A DNA stretch of 64,000 bases. Origin: Emydura subglobosa. Lineage: Eukaryota > Chordata > Testudines > Chelidae. The position numbers were made by a program, and so were the translations under genes. The stretch covers positions 279,659 to 343,658 of the forward strand of contig ML679995.1 in NCBI GenBank assembly GCA_007922225.1, in the 5' to 3' direction. Each line of letters opens with the position of its first letter. Position 1 is the stretch's first letter. Of this stretch, positions 23,501 through 32,970 are shown piece after piece. Below the pieces are notes generated by a model, which was given only the letters and a program-made list of their open reading frames with translations, had not been told where the DNA came from and did not search any database.

Positions 23501-26500
23501 GCGCAGGGTGAGTGTCAAAGTCCTGGCTTGTGCAATAAGCAGTGCAGTTACAGCTCAGAGCGAGTCTAGAAGGGCAGGTGGCGTGAGGCACCCCACCCCA
23601 CTCCTTACCTGAGCAGTTTGTAGTAGAGAAACCTAAAGGCCTCCTGTAGGAGGACGGAGAACATGACCCCAAATATCAGGAGTCCCTTCTGCAGCGGCTC
23701 ATCCCCTGGGTCACTGGCTTTAACCGCAATGAACCAGACTAGCGATGACAGGAGCAGGGAGACCAGCCAGAAAAAGGCCCTGAAAGAAAGAGAGGAGCAT
23801 GAGAAGCGTGCAGCACCCTGTACTGCCTGCCCGCCCCAGACAGGCCCCCGCTATCTGCACTTCAGTGTGGTGCAGGTTCAGAGGTGTGAATGCCTGTGGG
23901 CAGGCGTCTCAGCGGGCATAGATCTGCAGAGCTCCACTGTTTCCACACCTGCGGAGGGTGGGGCAGTAGGTGCCTGGCCCGGGGCCTGACCCATTACCCT
24001 GCTCACACAGGCACTCTCAGCCAGGGCTGCGAGGAGCATCACAAACGGGCGATGGAGCTGGAGGCGAGAGCAGCAGCAAACGTGCAAGGGCCCAAACAGG
24101 CGTCTGGTGAGGAGATGCCCACTGGGTGCCTGGGGGGAAAGGTAATGTATTCCCTGCCCCCCCCCATGCACGGAGGGACTCTGGAGGGGGCCGGTGGCCT
24201 TTCTCCCAGAGGTGTTGCCAATAGGCAGCTTCAAGGGAGACAGATTCCTCCTCTGCCCCTGAAGCCACACTGCCATCTGGGTGAGACCGGCGCTGGATCT
24301 GCCTGCAGCACGTCGGGGCTTGGCCAGCCACTATTCTGTGCTTCCCTCTCGGTGCCTGTGACGCTACCAAACCAGCTATTTTATGTCAGACAAGCTGGCC
24401 TGGTCCTCGGGACCGTTAGTCTCTCCCTCAGGCCCTGGCAGCAGCTGATCTCTGCCCTCCAAGGGACTGGCCGGAGCACTAGGCTGAGCTCCCCGCCCCA
24501 AACAGTGCCCCGAAGCTGGCAGGGCCATGGGGCACAGGAGCAGGACCACCTGACAGGCGCGAGGCCCAGTCACGGGGGGATCTGGCGGACATCCTTTTCG
24601 AGAGCGAGACTGATCATGTGCTAAGCCCTGCCGGGCAGAGCACAGCACCCCACTGAGTGCAGCAGGATGCAGTGTCCAGAGCAAGGGGGCCCAGAAACAT
24701 GGGAAGTGGCTGCTCACACAATTCCAGACCCTGTAGTGCGGGACAGACCCCCACATCCGGGTCCATCCCCCTCTCATCAGACCCCGTTAGCAGCCAGCTC
24801 CAGAAAGAGGCCCTTGTGTTCCTCTGCCAGGGAGGAGGCTGGGGCAGCGCGTGCCCGGCCTGAGGCACACAGCACTCAGAGTGGAAACAGACCAAGCCTG
24901 GAACACCCCGTGGCAAGCCAGAGACACTCAGCCGCCCCCAGCCCCAGGTCACACGGTCTCAGCACTCCGAGTGCAGCAAGGGGAGCCGAGGTCCCAGAAG
25001 GGCTGGGGGCTGCAGCCCGCCCACCCCACAAGCATCAGGCCAGTTTGAGAAGGGATGGATTAGGTCCCAGCAACCACTGCCTCAGGGCAGGGCAGGGCAG
25101 GGGGTCTCACTTTGTCGAACATGCCCAACAGCAGGCCCCCAAAACCTCCCTTCCACAGCTGCATCCCCCATCCTACCCGTGCTGCACAGACAGATTCTCA
25201 TCTTCCCAGCCCGAAATGGCACTGGCCTCTTTCGCTGCCACCCTTCCCATGGCAGCCCGTACTCTGCCGTCTCTCACTGAATGCTGCTCTGTCCGCCCAC
25301 CGGGGCAGGGCCCTGCAGTTATTTCTCCTCTCACCGCAATTACCTTTTTCAAGATGAATCTTAATTTGTTTCCTGCCCATGTCTTCCCTGCCTGATGCTA
25401 CAAAGAGGGTGACCTCAGACTGACAGCATTTCAGATGTCATTTACAGCAGTGCAAAACAGCACAAGGTGCAAGGGAATAGCGAACTGCCCCATGATGGAG
25501 CAGTCTGCATCTCCACCCCTGTTCAGTGGAACTGGTAGTGGGCCTCAGCCCCTGAAATCTGCAGAGGTTCTCAGGTCCTGTCCCCTGGGCTGCCCCATCC
25601 TCTCTGACCCAGGCTGCTCCAGATCCTTCTCTCGAGGTACAGGGGATTGCTGCTGGTCTGACCCATAGAAAATATGCCCAGACCTGAAAGCTCCTTCTCT
25701 AAAGGTCCTGCTTTATCTAACTGGCCTCCATGATACCGGCACCTGCACATCTCCCACTTCAATGTATAAAACTTAAACAATATATAACCAAAGGAAGAAG
25801 TGGCTAATAGTGAATTTAAACCAGACGTTAGGCATTGGAGAAACCTGAAGCTGGACACAAGGAGAAGTCTATGGCCCGTAGAGTTAAGGACAATAAGTAA
25901 GTGTTTTTAAAATCTATTTTGAAGAAAACAAATCCTGGCCATGGAATGGTCCATTACTAGATGGAAATGGTAGAATCGTCCATAACAATAAAGGAAGGGT
26001 GTTCAAAAATATTTGTGTCTTGTAAGTGGGGAAAAATCAAGACAGATGTTGTAGTCTCATCATAGAACAACGTTAACACTCTTTCCATTCCATTAGTTTC
26101 ACAGGAGAATGTTACACAGCAGCTGCTGAACCGTGAGCTATTTGAAAACATCAGGTCCAGATAACTTGAATCCAAGAGTTTTAAAAGGGCTGGCTGAGGA
26201 GCTGGTTGGACAGCTAACGCAGATATTCAGCGAGTCCTGGAACACTGGAGAAGGCACAGAAGACTGGAAGACAGCTAAGGGCTAATCTACACTTAACACG
26301 TACGGCAGCACAGCTGTGTGAGAGCACTGGTGTAGCTGTGTTATGTCGACAGGTGAGAACTCTCCCACCCGACCTATTATAGCCACTTAAACCAGTGGCG
26401 GAAGCTATGTTGGCGGGACGGAGCGCTGTCCACACAAGTTCCTATGCTGGCAAAACGTGTCAATCAGGTGTGGGAAGGAGGAGGAACCGGGGAATTACAG

Positions 26501-29500
26501 ACTCATCAGCTTCACCTCAGCCCTGGAAAAGTCATGGAGCAGGTCCTCAAGGTATCCATTTTGCAGCACTTGGAGGAGAGGAAGGTGATCAGGAGCAGTC
26601 AGCATAGATTCACCAAGGACAAATCATGCCTAACCAACCTGATTGCCTTTGACTGGCTCGGTGGATGTGGGGAAAGCGGTGGACATTATATACTTTGACT
26701 TTAGCAAAACTTCTGATATGGTCTCCCACAGTATTCTTAACAGCAAGTTAAAAGAAGTATGGACGGGATGGACTATAAGATGAACAGAAAGCTGGCTAGA
26801 TCATCAGGCTCAGTGGGTAGTGATCAACGGCTCAATGTCTAGTCAGAGACCAGTAACAAGTGGAGTACACCAGGGGTCAGTGTTGGGACTGGTTTTGTTC
26901 AACATCTTCATTAATGATCAGGAGAATGGGGTGGATTGCACCCTCAGCAAGTTTGCAGATGACTATGCTGGGGACAGTGGTAGATACATTGGAGGGTAGG
27001 GATAGGATAGAGTAATCTAGACGAATTGGAGGATTGGGCCAAAAGAAATCTGATGAGGTTCAGCAAGGACAAGTGCAGTGTCCTGCACTTAGGAAGAAAG
27101 AATCCCATGCACAACTATAGACTGGGGACCGACGAGCTAGGCAGCAGTTCTGCAGAAAAGCACCTGGGGGTTACAGTGGATAAGAAGCTGGAGATGAGTC
27201 AGCAGTGTGCCCTCGTTGTCAAGATGTCTAACGGCACACTGGGTTGCATTAGTAGGAGCACTGCCAGCATATCACCGGAGGTGATTATTCCCCTCTACTC
27301 GGCATTGGTGAGGCTGCATTTGGAGTATTTGTCCAGTTTTGAGCCCCCCCACTTCAGAAAGGATGTGGGCAAATTGGAGAGAGTCCAGCGGAGAGCAACA
27401 AAAATGATTAGGGGGCTGGAGCACAAGACTTCTGAGGTGAGGCTAAGGGAACTAGGCTTGTTCAGTCTACAGAAGAGAAGGGTGAGGAGGGATTTGATAG
27501 CAGCCTTCAACTACCTGAAAGGGGGTTCCAGGGAGGATGGGGCTAGGCTGTTCTCAGTGGTGGCAGATGACAGAACAAGGAGCAATGGTCTCAAGTTGCA
27601 GTGGGGCAGGTCTAGGTTGGACATTAGGAAAAAGTTTTTCCCTAGGAGGGTGGTGAAGCACTGGAATGGGTTACCTAGGGAGGTGGTGGAATCTGCATCT
27701 TTAGAGGTTTTAAAGGACCACCTTGACATAGCCCTGGCTGGGATGACTTAGTTGTGATTGGTCCTGCTTTGAGCAGGGGGTTGGACTAGATGACCTCCTG
27801 GGGTCCCTTCCAACCCTCATCTTCTATGATAATGAAGCAGCTGAGACCGGTCTCAATTAATAAAGAATGAAAGAAGGGTACAGTAATGTAATCAGTGCTA
27901 ATCACATGAGATCATGGAAATTAGGTTCTATCAAATTAGCTTGATGAGACAAGGAAGGTGAGGTAATATCTTTTATTGGACCAACTTCTGCTGGTGAAAG
28001 AGAAAAGCTGTCTCCACACTCTTTAGTACCTCTCCCACAGCTGAAGAAGGGCTCTGTACCAGCTCAAACGCTTGTCTCTCACCAGCAGAAATTGGTCCAA
28101 TAGAAGATATCACCACACCCACCTTGTCTCTAATAGCCTGGGACTGACACAGCTACACCACCACTGCAAACTCACTTGATCTCACAATTCATATTAAGAA
28201 GGGGAAGGAATGCAAGCCTTACTAGGGAAGAAGATCTAGGTAAGTATTCAAGTCAGCAGAGCCTGATGAAATTCATTTTAGTTCTACTTAAGGAGCTAGC
28301 TGAAGCAATCTCACAATCCTGAGAACTCCTGGCAGATAGGTGGGATTGCAGAAGACTGGAGAAGGGCAAACATAGTACCTATCTTTAAAAAGAGGAACAG
28401 AGAGGACCCGGGGAATTATAAACCAGTCAGCCTAACTTCAATACCTGGAAAAATACTGGAACAAGTTCTTAAACAATCCGTTTATAAGCACTTAAAGGAT
28501 AACAGAGTTATAAGAAACAGCCAGCATGGATTTACCAAGAACATCTCATTTCCTTCTTTGACAGGGTTAGTAGCCTCCTGGACATGGGAAAGCAGCAGAC
28601 ATGAGATACTACAATAAAGGCAGGGCTTTTGACACAGTCCCACCTGACAGTCTCACAGGTAAATGAGGGAAACGTGGTCTAGACCGTGGATACTCAGACT
28701 GAGGCTCACGAGCTGCAAGTGGCTCTTCAATGTGTCTCTTGTGGCTCTTTGCCACACAGGATAGTAAAACACTGCATGATTTAATTATTAACTTTTAGGC
28801 TTTTACTATGTTACTAACCAACTGTAGCTGATAAAATAATAACACTTGGTCAGTCATTTTGCTGTGAGAAAAAAAAAAATATATATAATAGTAAATGAAA
28901 CAATGAATTCACAGTACTGTCACTTTTAGGGGGAATGTTGATTGCTGATTTGGCTCCTGAATCACTGAGGTCTGAGTATCACTGGTTCTAGATGAAATTA
29001 CAATAAGGTGGATGAACAACTAGTTGAAAGACCACATTGAAAGAGTAGTTATCAATGGGTCACTGTCAAACCAGGAGGGAGTATCTAGTGGGGGGTCCTG
29101 CAGGGGTCAGTCCTGGGTCCAGTACTACTCAACGTTTTCATTAATGACTTGACTAATGGAGAGAAAAGTATGCTTATAAAATTTGCAGTTGACACCATGC
29201 TGGGAGGGTTGCAAATACTTTGGAGGACAGGATAAGAATTCAAAATGACCGTGACAAATTGGAGAATTGGTCTGAATTCAACAATAGGAAATTCAATAAA
29301 AACAAATGTAAAGTACTTCATTTAGGAAGGAAAAAATATCAAACGAACAAACATAAAATGGGGAATAAATGGCTAGGTGGTAGTACAGCTGAAAAAGATC
29401 TGGGGGTTAGAGTGGATCATAAATTGAATATGAATCAATGCATGATGCAATTGAGAAAAAGGCTGATATTATTCTGGGGAGTATTAACTGACAATGTGTA

Positions 29501-31493
29501 TGTAAAACACAGGACGCAATTGTCCTGTTCTGCACTGGTGAGGCCTCATCTGGAGAACTGTGTCCAATCCTGGACACCAGCCTTTAAGGAAAGATGTGGA
29601 CAAATTGGAGAGAGAGTCCAGAGGACAGCAACAAAAGTGATAAAAGGTTTAGAAAACCTGTCCTGTGAGGAAAGGTTAAAAAACACAGCCATGTTTAGTC
29701 TTAAGAAAAGAAGATTAGAGGAGAGGACCTGATAACATTCTTCAATATGTTAAGGGCAGTTATAAACAGGACCATGATCAATTGTTCTCTGTTGTCCACG
29801 GAAGATGGGACAAGAAGTAATGGGCATAATCTGCAGCAAGAGAGTTTTAGGTTAGGTATTAGGGGGAAAAAAGTCTAACTATCAGGGTAGCTAAGCTCTA
29901 GAACAGGCTTCCAACAGAGATCCCTGCCCCTGAAGGTTTTAAGAACAGGTTGAACATGATCTAGGTTTACTGGGTCCTGCCTCAGAGCAGGGGGGCTGCA
30001 CTGGACTTCCAAAGATCCCCTACTGTCCTACATTTCTATGATTCCATAATTCTATTATCTTTTTTTGAGGAGACTAAAAGTTTGAGAAAGGTAATAGTGT
30101 TTATGTAATAAATGTCATCTTCTGTAAGCATCTTGGTACCACACATTTTGATTAATGATTGATTAGAATGATACAAAGTTAACATGGCACACATTAAATC
30201 AATTAAAAGCTGGCTAACAGGTCTCAAAATGTAACTATAAACGGGGAATCAAACAATATGTGTCTTTCAGTTGGGGTCCTACAGGAATCCGTTCTTGGCC
30301 CTATGCTATGTAACATGCTTATGAATGACTTGGAAGAAAACATAAAATCATCACTGATAAAGTTTGCAGATGACACAAAAAGTGGGGGAGTGGTAGATAA
30401 CAAAGAGGACAAGTCACTGATTCAGAGCCATTTGGATCGCTTGGTGAACTGAGCACAAGCAAACAATATGTGTTTGATACGGCCAAATGTAAAGTTAGAC
30501 ATCTAGGAACAACCAATGCAACCAGGCCACACTTACACCAGGGGTGACTCAAAAAGATTTGGGGGTTGTGATGGATAGTCAGCCAAACACGAGCTCTCAT
30601 AGGTCAGCTGTGTTGTGCACAGCACCAGGCTGTCTGTATAAACAGGGGAATCTGGAGTATGAGACCAGAGATTATTTTACCTTTGTATTTGGCAATGGTG
30701 CAACCACTGCTGGAATAGCGGGTCCGGTTCTGCTGTCCATAATGGGTGAGAAATTGGAGAAGGCTCAGAGAGGAGCCCCAAGATTAGGCAGGGTTAGAAA
30801 ACCTGCCTCCTCCCCGTGCTCAGCTCGGAGCAGAGAGCAGCTGCCGGTGCCGGCGATCACAGCCCGAACTCCGACTGGGGGAACCAGCATTCCGCAGCGC
30901 GCTCCCGGCCGAGGGGAAGGTCTCACGGCCCCCGGCTGGAAGCTGCAGCTACACGGACTCAGACGGGAGACAAGGGAGGTCTCGCCGTGACAGTCACTGA
31001 CCGGGACCTGCTATAACAGCCTACCGGCTGCGGACCAGCTGCGCTCCAGGCGGCGCAGTTCTGGGGCAGACCCGGCCTGGGCCCGGGGACGGTCACTGAG
31101 GTAGGCCCGGCCCGGCCCGGCCCGGCCCGCCGCACGGCTGGGTGAGCACCCCGGCCCGGCACCCCGGCCTTTCCCCGCACCCCGCAGGCCGGGCCCGGCG
31201 CGGCGGGACTGTTCCCCCGGCACGGCCCGGGCCGGGCCGGGCCGGGCCGGGCGGATGAAGAGACTCGCCCCAGGGTCCCACAGCAGCGTGGAGCCGAGCA
31301 GGACCCGCCGCCGGCCCCCAGCTAGCGGCCCCCGCGGTCCCCGGTCGGGCCGGGCCGGGCCGGGCCGGGCGCGCACTCACCCGGCGATGAGGATGATGAT
31401 GCGCAGCGGGTCCCGCACCACGGTGAAGAGGAAGAGCCCCAGGGCCGGCCCGAAGGCGATGCAGGTGCAGCCGAAGAAGACGGCCAGGGTCAT
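8400..31493 (-). CDS. Gamma-secretase subunit APH1, APH1A-like, candidate third ohnolog
   Basis: Multipass membrane scaffold of gamma-secretase, which cleaves Notch, APP and other type I proteins in the membrane. Coding exons on - are 31493-31381, 23779-23609, 13782-13709, 13469-13347, 12684-12557, 8982-8859, and a last exon starting at 8502 or 8497. Joined phases are consistent, giving 256 or 276 residues against 247-265 in human APH1A. Seen: start [20 protein letters not shown] in a strong Kozak context; [23 protein letters not shown]-like [18 protein letters not shown]; the GxxxGxxxG helix motif [21 protein letters not shown]; and the two family histidines in LHTFWG and THLLVSGL. It resembles APH1A more than APH1B. 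It sits between CA9 and TPM2, where mammals have no APH1, so no established symbol is used. No frameshift or in-frame stop is seen, so it appears functional. Confidence 0.93.
8859..8982 (-). CDS. APH1 exon 6
   Basis: 124 bases; acceptor CCCCAG, donor CGGG|GTGAGT. Encodes [20 protein letters not shown] and the last membrane segment, ending near [13 protein letters not shown]. Confidence 0.92.
9070..9165 (-). repeat. CR1 LINE 3' end
   Basis: AGAATCATAGACTCCTAGAA, GGAAGGGATCTCAGATCATC and CAACCTCCTGCTCAAAGCAG are the complement of a CR1 3' terminus. It sits 90 bases from APH1 exon 6, within intron 5. Confidence 0.8.
9166..11100 (+). repeat. CR1 LINE copy, interrupted by a MITE-like element
   Basis: Reverse transcriptase remnants are seen in order: [61 protein letters not shown], then after the insertion [44 protein letters not shown]. 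It ends with the CR1 3' untranslated part to TCTATGAGTCTA. Frames are broken several times, so the copy is dead. Coordinates are approximate. Confidence 0.88.
9733..10006. mobile_element. MITE-like element with two strong hairpins, nested in CR1
   Basis: The sequence splits a CR1 copy whose two halves continue on either side. Its ends are imperfect inverted repeats: GGCTACGACTACACT on the left and, reversed, TACCCTGTCTACACT on the right. Inside are a perfect 16-base inverted repeat (9786-9801 with 9817-9832) and a perfect 14-base one (9924-9937 with 9950-9963). No open reading frame. The family name is not assigned. Confidence 0.7.
11101..12290 (-). repeat. CR1 LINE copy with a 288-residue reverse-transcriptase frame
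   Basis: Read on -, it encodes a long intact stretch at 12280-11414 with [35 protein letters not shown], the catalytic FADDTK box and [14 protein letters not shown]. This is followed by the CR1 3' untranslated region. It meets the preceding + CR1 tail to tail near 11100. The 5' end is truncated at about 12290. Confidence 0.9.
12557..12684 (-). CDS. APH1 exon 5, conserved histidines
   Basis: 128 bases; acceptor CTCACAG, donor TTG|GTGAGT. Encodes [20 protein letters not shown] and [10 protein letters not shown], with both conserved membrane histidines. Confidence 0.93.
13347..13469 (-). CDS. APH1 exon 4, GxxxG helix
   Basis: 123 bases; encodes [20 protein letters not shown] then [20 protein letters not shown]. 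The three spaced glycines are the helix-packing motif needed for complex assembly in known APH1 proteins. Confidence 0.94.
13709..13782 (-). CDS. APH1 exon 3
   Basis: 74 bases; encodes [20 protein letters not shown] and QQMAY. The ALSEDG.SPISI.QMAY pattern is APH1A-type, not APH1B-type. Confidence 0.93.
13935..14370 (+). repeat. CR1 LINE fragments
   Basis: Short pieces of CR1 coding sequence ([12 protein letters not shown]) followed by the 3' portion with [13 protein letters not shown]-like sequence and the tail GACTAGATGAGGTCCCTTCC. Lies in APH1 intron 2, just upstream of exon 3. Confidence 0.8.
14530..14775. mobile_element. MITE-like DNA element
   Basis: Begins GGGCTTGTCCACACT and ends with a sequence whose complement is GGGCTAGTCTGCACT, an imperfect terminal inverted repeat of 15 bases. 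About 245 bases and no open reading frame. A related copy in opposite orientation is at 26276-26470. Confidence 0.65.
15135..15538. mobile_element. Non-autonomous hAT element with 8-bp target duplication
   Basis: Left end CACTGGGTCTCAACC; right end, reversed, CAGTGGCTCTCAACT. Flanks are GACTAATA (15127-15134) and GAGTAATA (15539-15546), matching 7 of 8 bases, the duplication length typical of hAT transposases. AT-rich interior without coding sequence. Confidence 0.8.
15760..17660 (+). repeat. Degenerate CR1-type LINE fragments
   Basis: Two or three old copies follow one another. Recognisable blocks include KFADDTK-like AAGTTTGCAGATGACACAAA near 16365, [13 protein letters not shown] near 17310, and the 3' stretches around 16900-17150. 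Many stops and gaps. Limits between copies are not resolved. Confidence 0.7.
18185..18960 (-). repeat. CR1-type LINE 3' region
   Basis: On +, it reads as the complement of a CR1 3' untranslated end: CCATACCAGATCAGTCCAAT, GTGGCCTATCTGACAGTGGC, then GGCAATGAGTTCCACAGGTT and TTTCTCCATACCAGTCAAGA, and CTCCTCAAACAGAAGCTGTT. Older and more divergent than the 11.1-12.3 kb copy. Confidence 0.75.
19576..20225. mobile_element. hAT-like non-autonomous element, GC-rich interior
   Basis: Left end CAGAGGTTTTCAACTGGGGG; right end, reversed, CAGGGGTTTTCAGCC. Flanking 8-mers GGCTAGAG (19568-19575) and GCCTAAAG (20226-20233) match at 6 of 8 positions. The 650-base interior is unusually GC-rich and has no recognised coding sequence. 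Confidence 0.65.
20234..22870. other. APH1 intron 2 stretch without recognised features
   Basis: Apart from a weak MIR-like piece just after 20226 and a short CR1-tail-like sequence near 20530 (TGGCCTGTAGTGTGCAGGTC), no exon, RNA gene or structured repeat is seen. Confidence 0.6.
22870..23330 (+). repeat. CR1-type LINE 3' region
   Basis: Old copy with the order AAGTACCTGAATAGGAATAA, TAGTCTAGCAGAGACAGGCG, GGAACAAACTCCCATGGGCA, GATTCTCCGTCTCTGG, ending in TTATTGGTCCCTCCTGGCCT. Lies about 280 bases downstream of APH1 exon 2. Confidence 0.75.
23609..23779 (-). CDS. APH1 exon 2
   Basis: 171 bases; acceptor TTTCAG, donor CTCAG|GTAAGG. Encodes two membrane segments, [16 protein letters not shown] and [18 protein letters not shown], separated by the loop [12 protein letters not shown]. 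Confidence 0.93.
23790..25800. other. APH1 intron 1 stretch without recognised features
   Basis: Unique-looking, GC-moderate sequence. No splice-bounded coding segment or clear mobile element was found. Confidence 0.6.
25800..27835 (+). repeat. CR1 LINE copy, interrupted by a MITE-like element
   Basis: Coding remnants include [17 protein letters not shown], the 241-residue frame 27026-27751 with [34 protein letters not shown] and [20 protein letters not shown], then the standard 3' end with CTGCTTTGAGCAGGGGGTTG and CATCTTCTATGAT. The catalytic box near 26955 reads KFADDY with a small deletion. The 5' limit is uncertain. Confidence 0.88.
26276..26470. mobile_element. MITE-like element nested in CR1
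   Basis: Interrupts the CR1 at GACAGCTAA and resumes at GAGGAACCGGGGAATTACAG. Starts GGGCTAATCTACACTTA; contains CTGTCCACACAAGTTCCTAT, which in reverse resembles the 14.5 kb element. The far end is not clean, so limits are approximate. Confidence 0.6.
27946..28160. repeat. Foldback repeat resembling a Penelope-like element tail
   Basis: The arm 27946-28001 (containing ATATCTTTTATTGGACCAAC) is an imperfect inverted copy of 28075-28129 (containing TTGGTCCAATAGAAGATATC), with about 70 bases between them. The right-hand arm matches the terminal sequence at 39040-39115, linking it to the Penelope-like element at 37.3-39.1 kb. Confidence 0.65.
28200..30060 (+). repeat. CR1-type LINE copy, interrupted by a hAT element
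   Basis: Recognisable order: [48 protein letters not shown] sequence, then after the hAT insertion [22 protein letters not shown] sequence, a 170-residue frame at 29220-29732 with [15 protein letters not shown] and [14 protein letters not shown], and the end CTACATTTCTATGATTC. Older than the 51-53 kb copy. Confidence 0.82.
28684..28984. mobile_element. Non-autonomous hAT element with 8-bp target duplication
   Basis: Left end CCGTGGATACTCAGACT; right end, reversed, CAGTGATACTCAGACCT. Flanks GGTCTAGA (28676-28683) and GTTCTAGA (28985-28992) match at 7 of 8. AT-rich, about 300 bases, no coding sequence. Inserted in a CR1 copy, so younger than it. Confidence 0.75.
30060..30800 (+). repeat. Degenerate CR1-type LINE fragment
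   Basis: Contains [20 protein letters not shown] (30335-30410), a damaged reverse-transcriptase core, and GGTTAGAAAACCTGCC near 30792, where it stops abruptly at the edge of the GC-rich APH1 promoter region. Confidence 0.75.
31104..31370. repeat. Three (GGGCC)n tracts in APH1 intron 1
   Basis: Tracts at 31104-31130 (GGG runs on -, hence in the APH1 RNA), 31224-31253 and 31345-31370 (GGG runs on +). Each has about five GGG runs separated by CC, a pattern able to form G-quadruplexes. The last is about 10 bases from the exon 1 donor. Confidence 0.8.
31381..31493 (-). CDS. APH1 exon 1 (start codon)
   Basis: ATG at 31493 preceded by CGCCGCC; donor GCCGG|GTGAGT. 37 codons plus two bases. Encodes transmembrane segment 1 and [11 protein letters not shown]. 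Lies inside the CpG island. Confidence 0.93.
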
Positions 31494-32129
31494 GGCGGCG
31501 GCGGGGGGGAGCGGGGCGGGCTCGGCTCGGCTCAGCGCCTCACGCCGGGCCCGGCTCGCTCCCGCGCTCGCTAAAGCGGGGAGGGTCCGTCCGTCCGTCC
31601 GTCCGTCGGGCTGCCCGTCCCTCGGCCCCGCCTCAGCGCTCAGCTCGGACCCGCCCCGCCGGGCCCGGTCCCGGCTCCGGCCCTTCCGGGAGCGCCCGGT
31701 GACATCACATCCCGGAAACGGGGCCGGTTAAAAGGGCAACGCCGGGGCTGGTGCCGGGCCCAGGGGAACGAACGAGCGAAATAACTTCCGGCCTGTCCGC
31801 CCCGCCCCGCCCGGCCCGCGCGGATGTCGGGGTGTCACCGCCTCGGGCCTGGCCCCTGCGCAGGAGCCCTGCGGAGCCCGGCCCGGAGCCACGCCACCCC
31901 CCAGCCCTGCCGCCCTCCTGATCTCCTCTCCTGGCGAGCCCCTGCTACACAATCCACTGGTGCGGGTGCGGGTGCGGGCCCCCCGGGGTGCGGGAGCTTG
32001 GTCCTGGCAGTTTCACCGGGAGGGGAGCGCTGGACTAGGACGGGGCTCTGGGTGGATCCCCGGCGCTGGCTCGGCACACGGGGTTCTCCACCCTTCCAGC
32101 CCCGCGGCGCCTACTGCAGGAGTGAGGGC

Positions 32130-32970
32130 AGCCTTGCCACCCTTGCTTGGGTTTGCCTCGAGCGGGTCCTGCGGGAGGTGCTCTCCGCGCGCGCCCCTGG
32201 TCCTAGCCCGCCGGAGCTTTTCATTGGCCCCGGCCCCATGAACGCTCCCAGCCGCCCTCCCCCCATGCACCGATTTTTGCAGCCGGTCCATTTCCGAACC
32301 GAGCTGAGGGACTATCTGTACACGCTCGCACTCCACACCTTCCATTTCCTCGCCCCCACGTCCTACCCAGACACCAAGTGGCGGGACCTAATCCCACCTG
32401 TGGAGGGCGAGAATGCCCGGTGGGCCAGTCTCTATTTCACCCTGGCCCCACGGCCCACCGGGGACATCAGTTGGCGGTTCCTTCATGGAGCCGAGCACAG
32501 GCGTGTACTTGGTGTGCTTCACCCCTCACACCCACACCTGCCCCTTCTGCAGCGTGAGGGAGACCCTGGCGCACGTCTACCTGGAGTGCACCAGGCTGCA
32601 CCCCTGTTCTGGCTCCTCCAGAACCTCCTGCTGAGGATCTGGCTGCACGTTTCCCTGCACCTGCTCCTCTACGCACACCCCATCTGTGGCCCCACAAAGT
32701 CCTGGGACCCCCTTGTCAACCTCCTCCTAGCCCTGGCCAGAGTGGCAATCTACAACACCAGGCAGAGGAGGTTGGCTGGGAGGGCGCCCTGTGATTGTGG
32801 GGCCTATTTCGGTTCCTCTCTCCCTTCACGCATCTGCGCAGAGTTCCTCTGGGCAGTGTCCACGGCTCCCTAGACGCCTTCCAGGAGCAGTGGGCGCTGC
32901 CCGGGGTTCTCTGCTCAGTGTCCCCCTCCGGGTCCCTCCGTTTGACCCCCACGCCCGTTCCTGCTTTTTC
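32130..32970 (+). repeat. Tx1/L1-like LINE 3' coding fragment with frameshifts
   Basis: Encodes the C-terminal region of a LINE reverse transcriptase: FHFLAPTSYPDTKWRDLIPP, RWASLYFTLAPRPTGDISWR, then the zinc-knuckle-like CPFCSVRETLAHVYLECTRL, then LLQNLLLRIWLHVSLHLLLY. The frame changes near 32490, near 32600 and after 32870. No promoter or start codon belongs to it. The family is assigned from general resemblance to Tx1-type elements of reptiles and needs a library search. Confidence 0.65.

Larger units (their letters stand above)
31020..31900. promoter_or_regulatory. CpG-island promoter of APH1
   Basis: Very GC- and CpG-rich sequence around APH1 exon 1, with no TATA box seen, as usual for a housekeeping gene. 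It includes a (TCCG)n run at 31587-31608 upstream of the start codon and three (GGGCC)n tracts in the first 280 bases of intron 1. The transcription start lies within this region but its exact position is not visible. Confidence 0.8.

Noticed and set aside
8400..31493. Calling this APH1 gene a processed copy or pseudogene
   Set aside because: It has six introns at standard phases, intact frames, a CpG-island promoter and a poly(A) signal.
31824..32873. 349-residue open frame on + starting in the APH1 CpG island
   Set aside because: Only the part after about 32130 resembles a protein, and that is the Tx1-like LINE remnant with frame changes. The first 100 residues are GC-driven noise.
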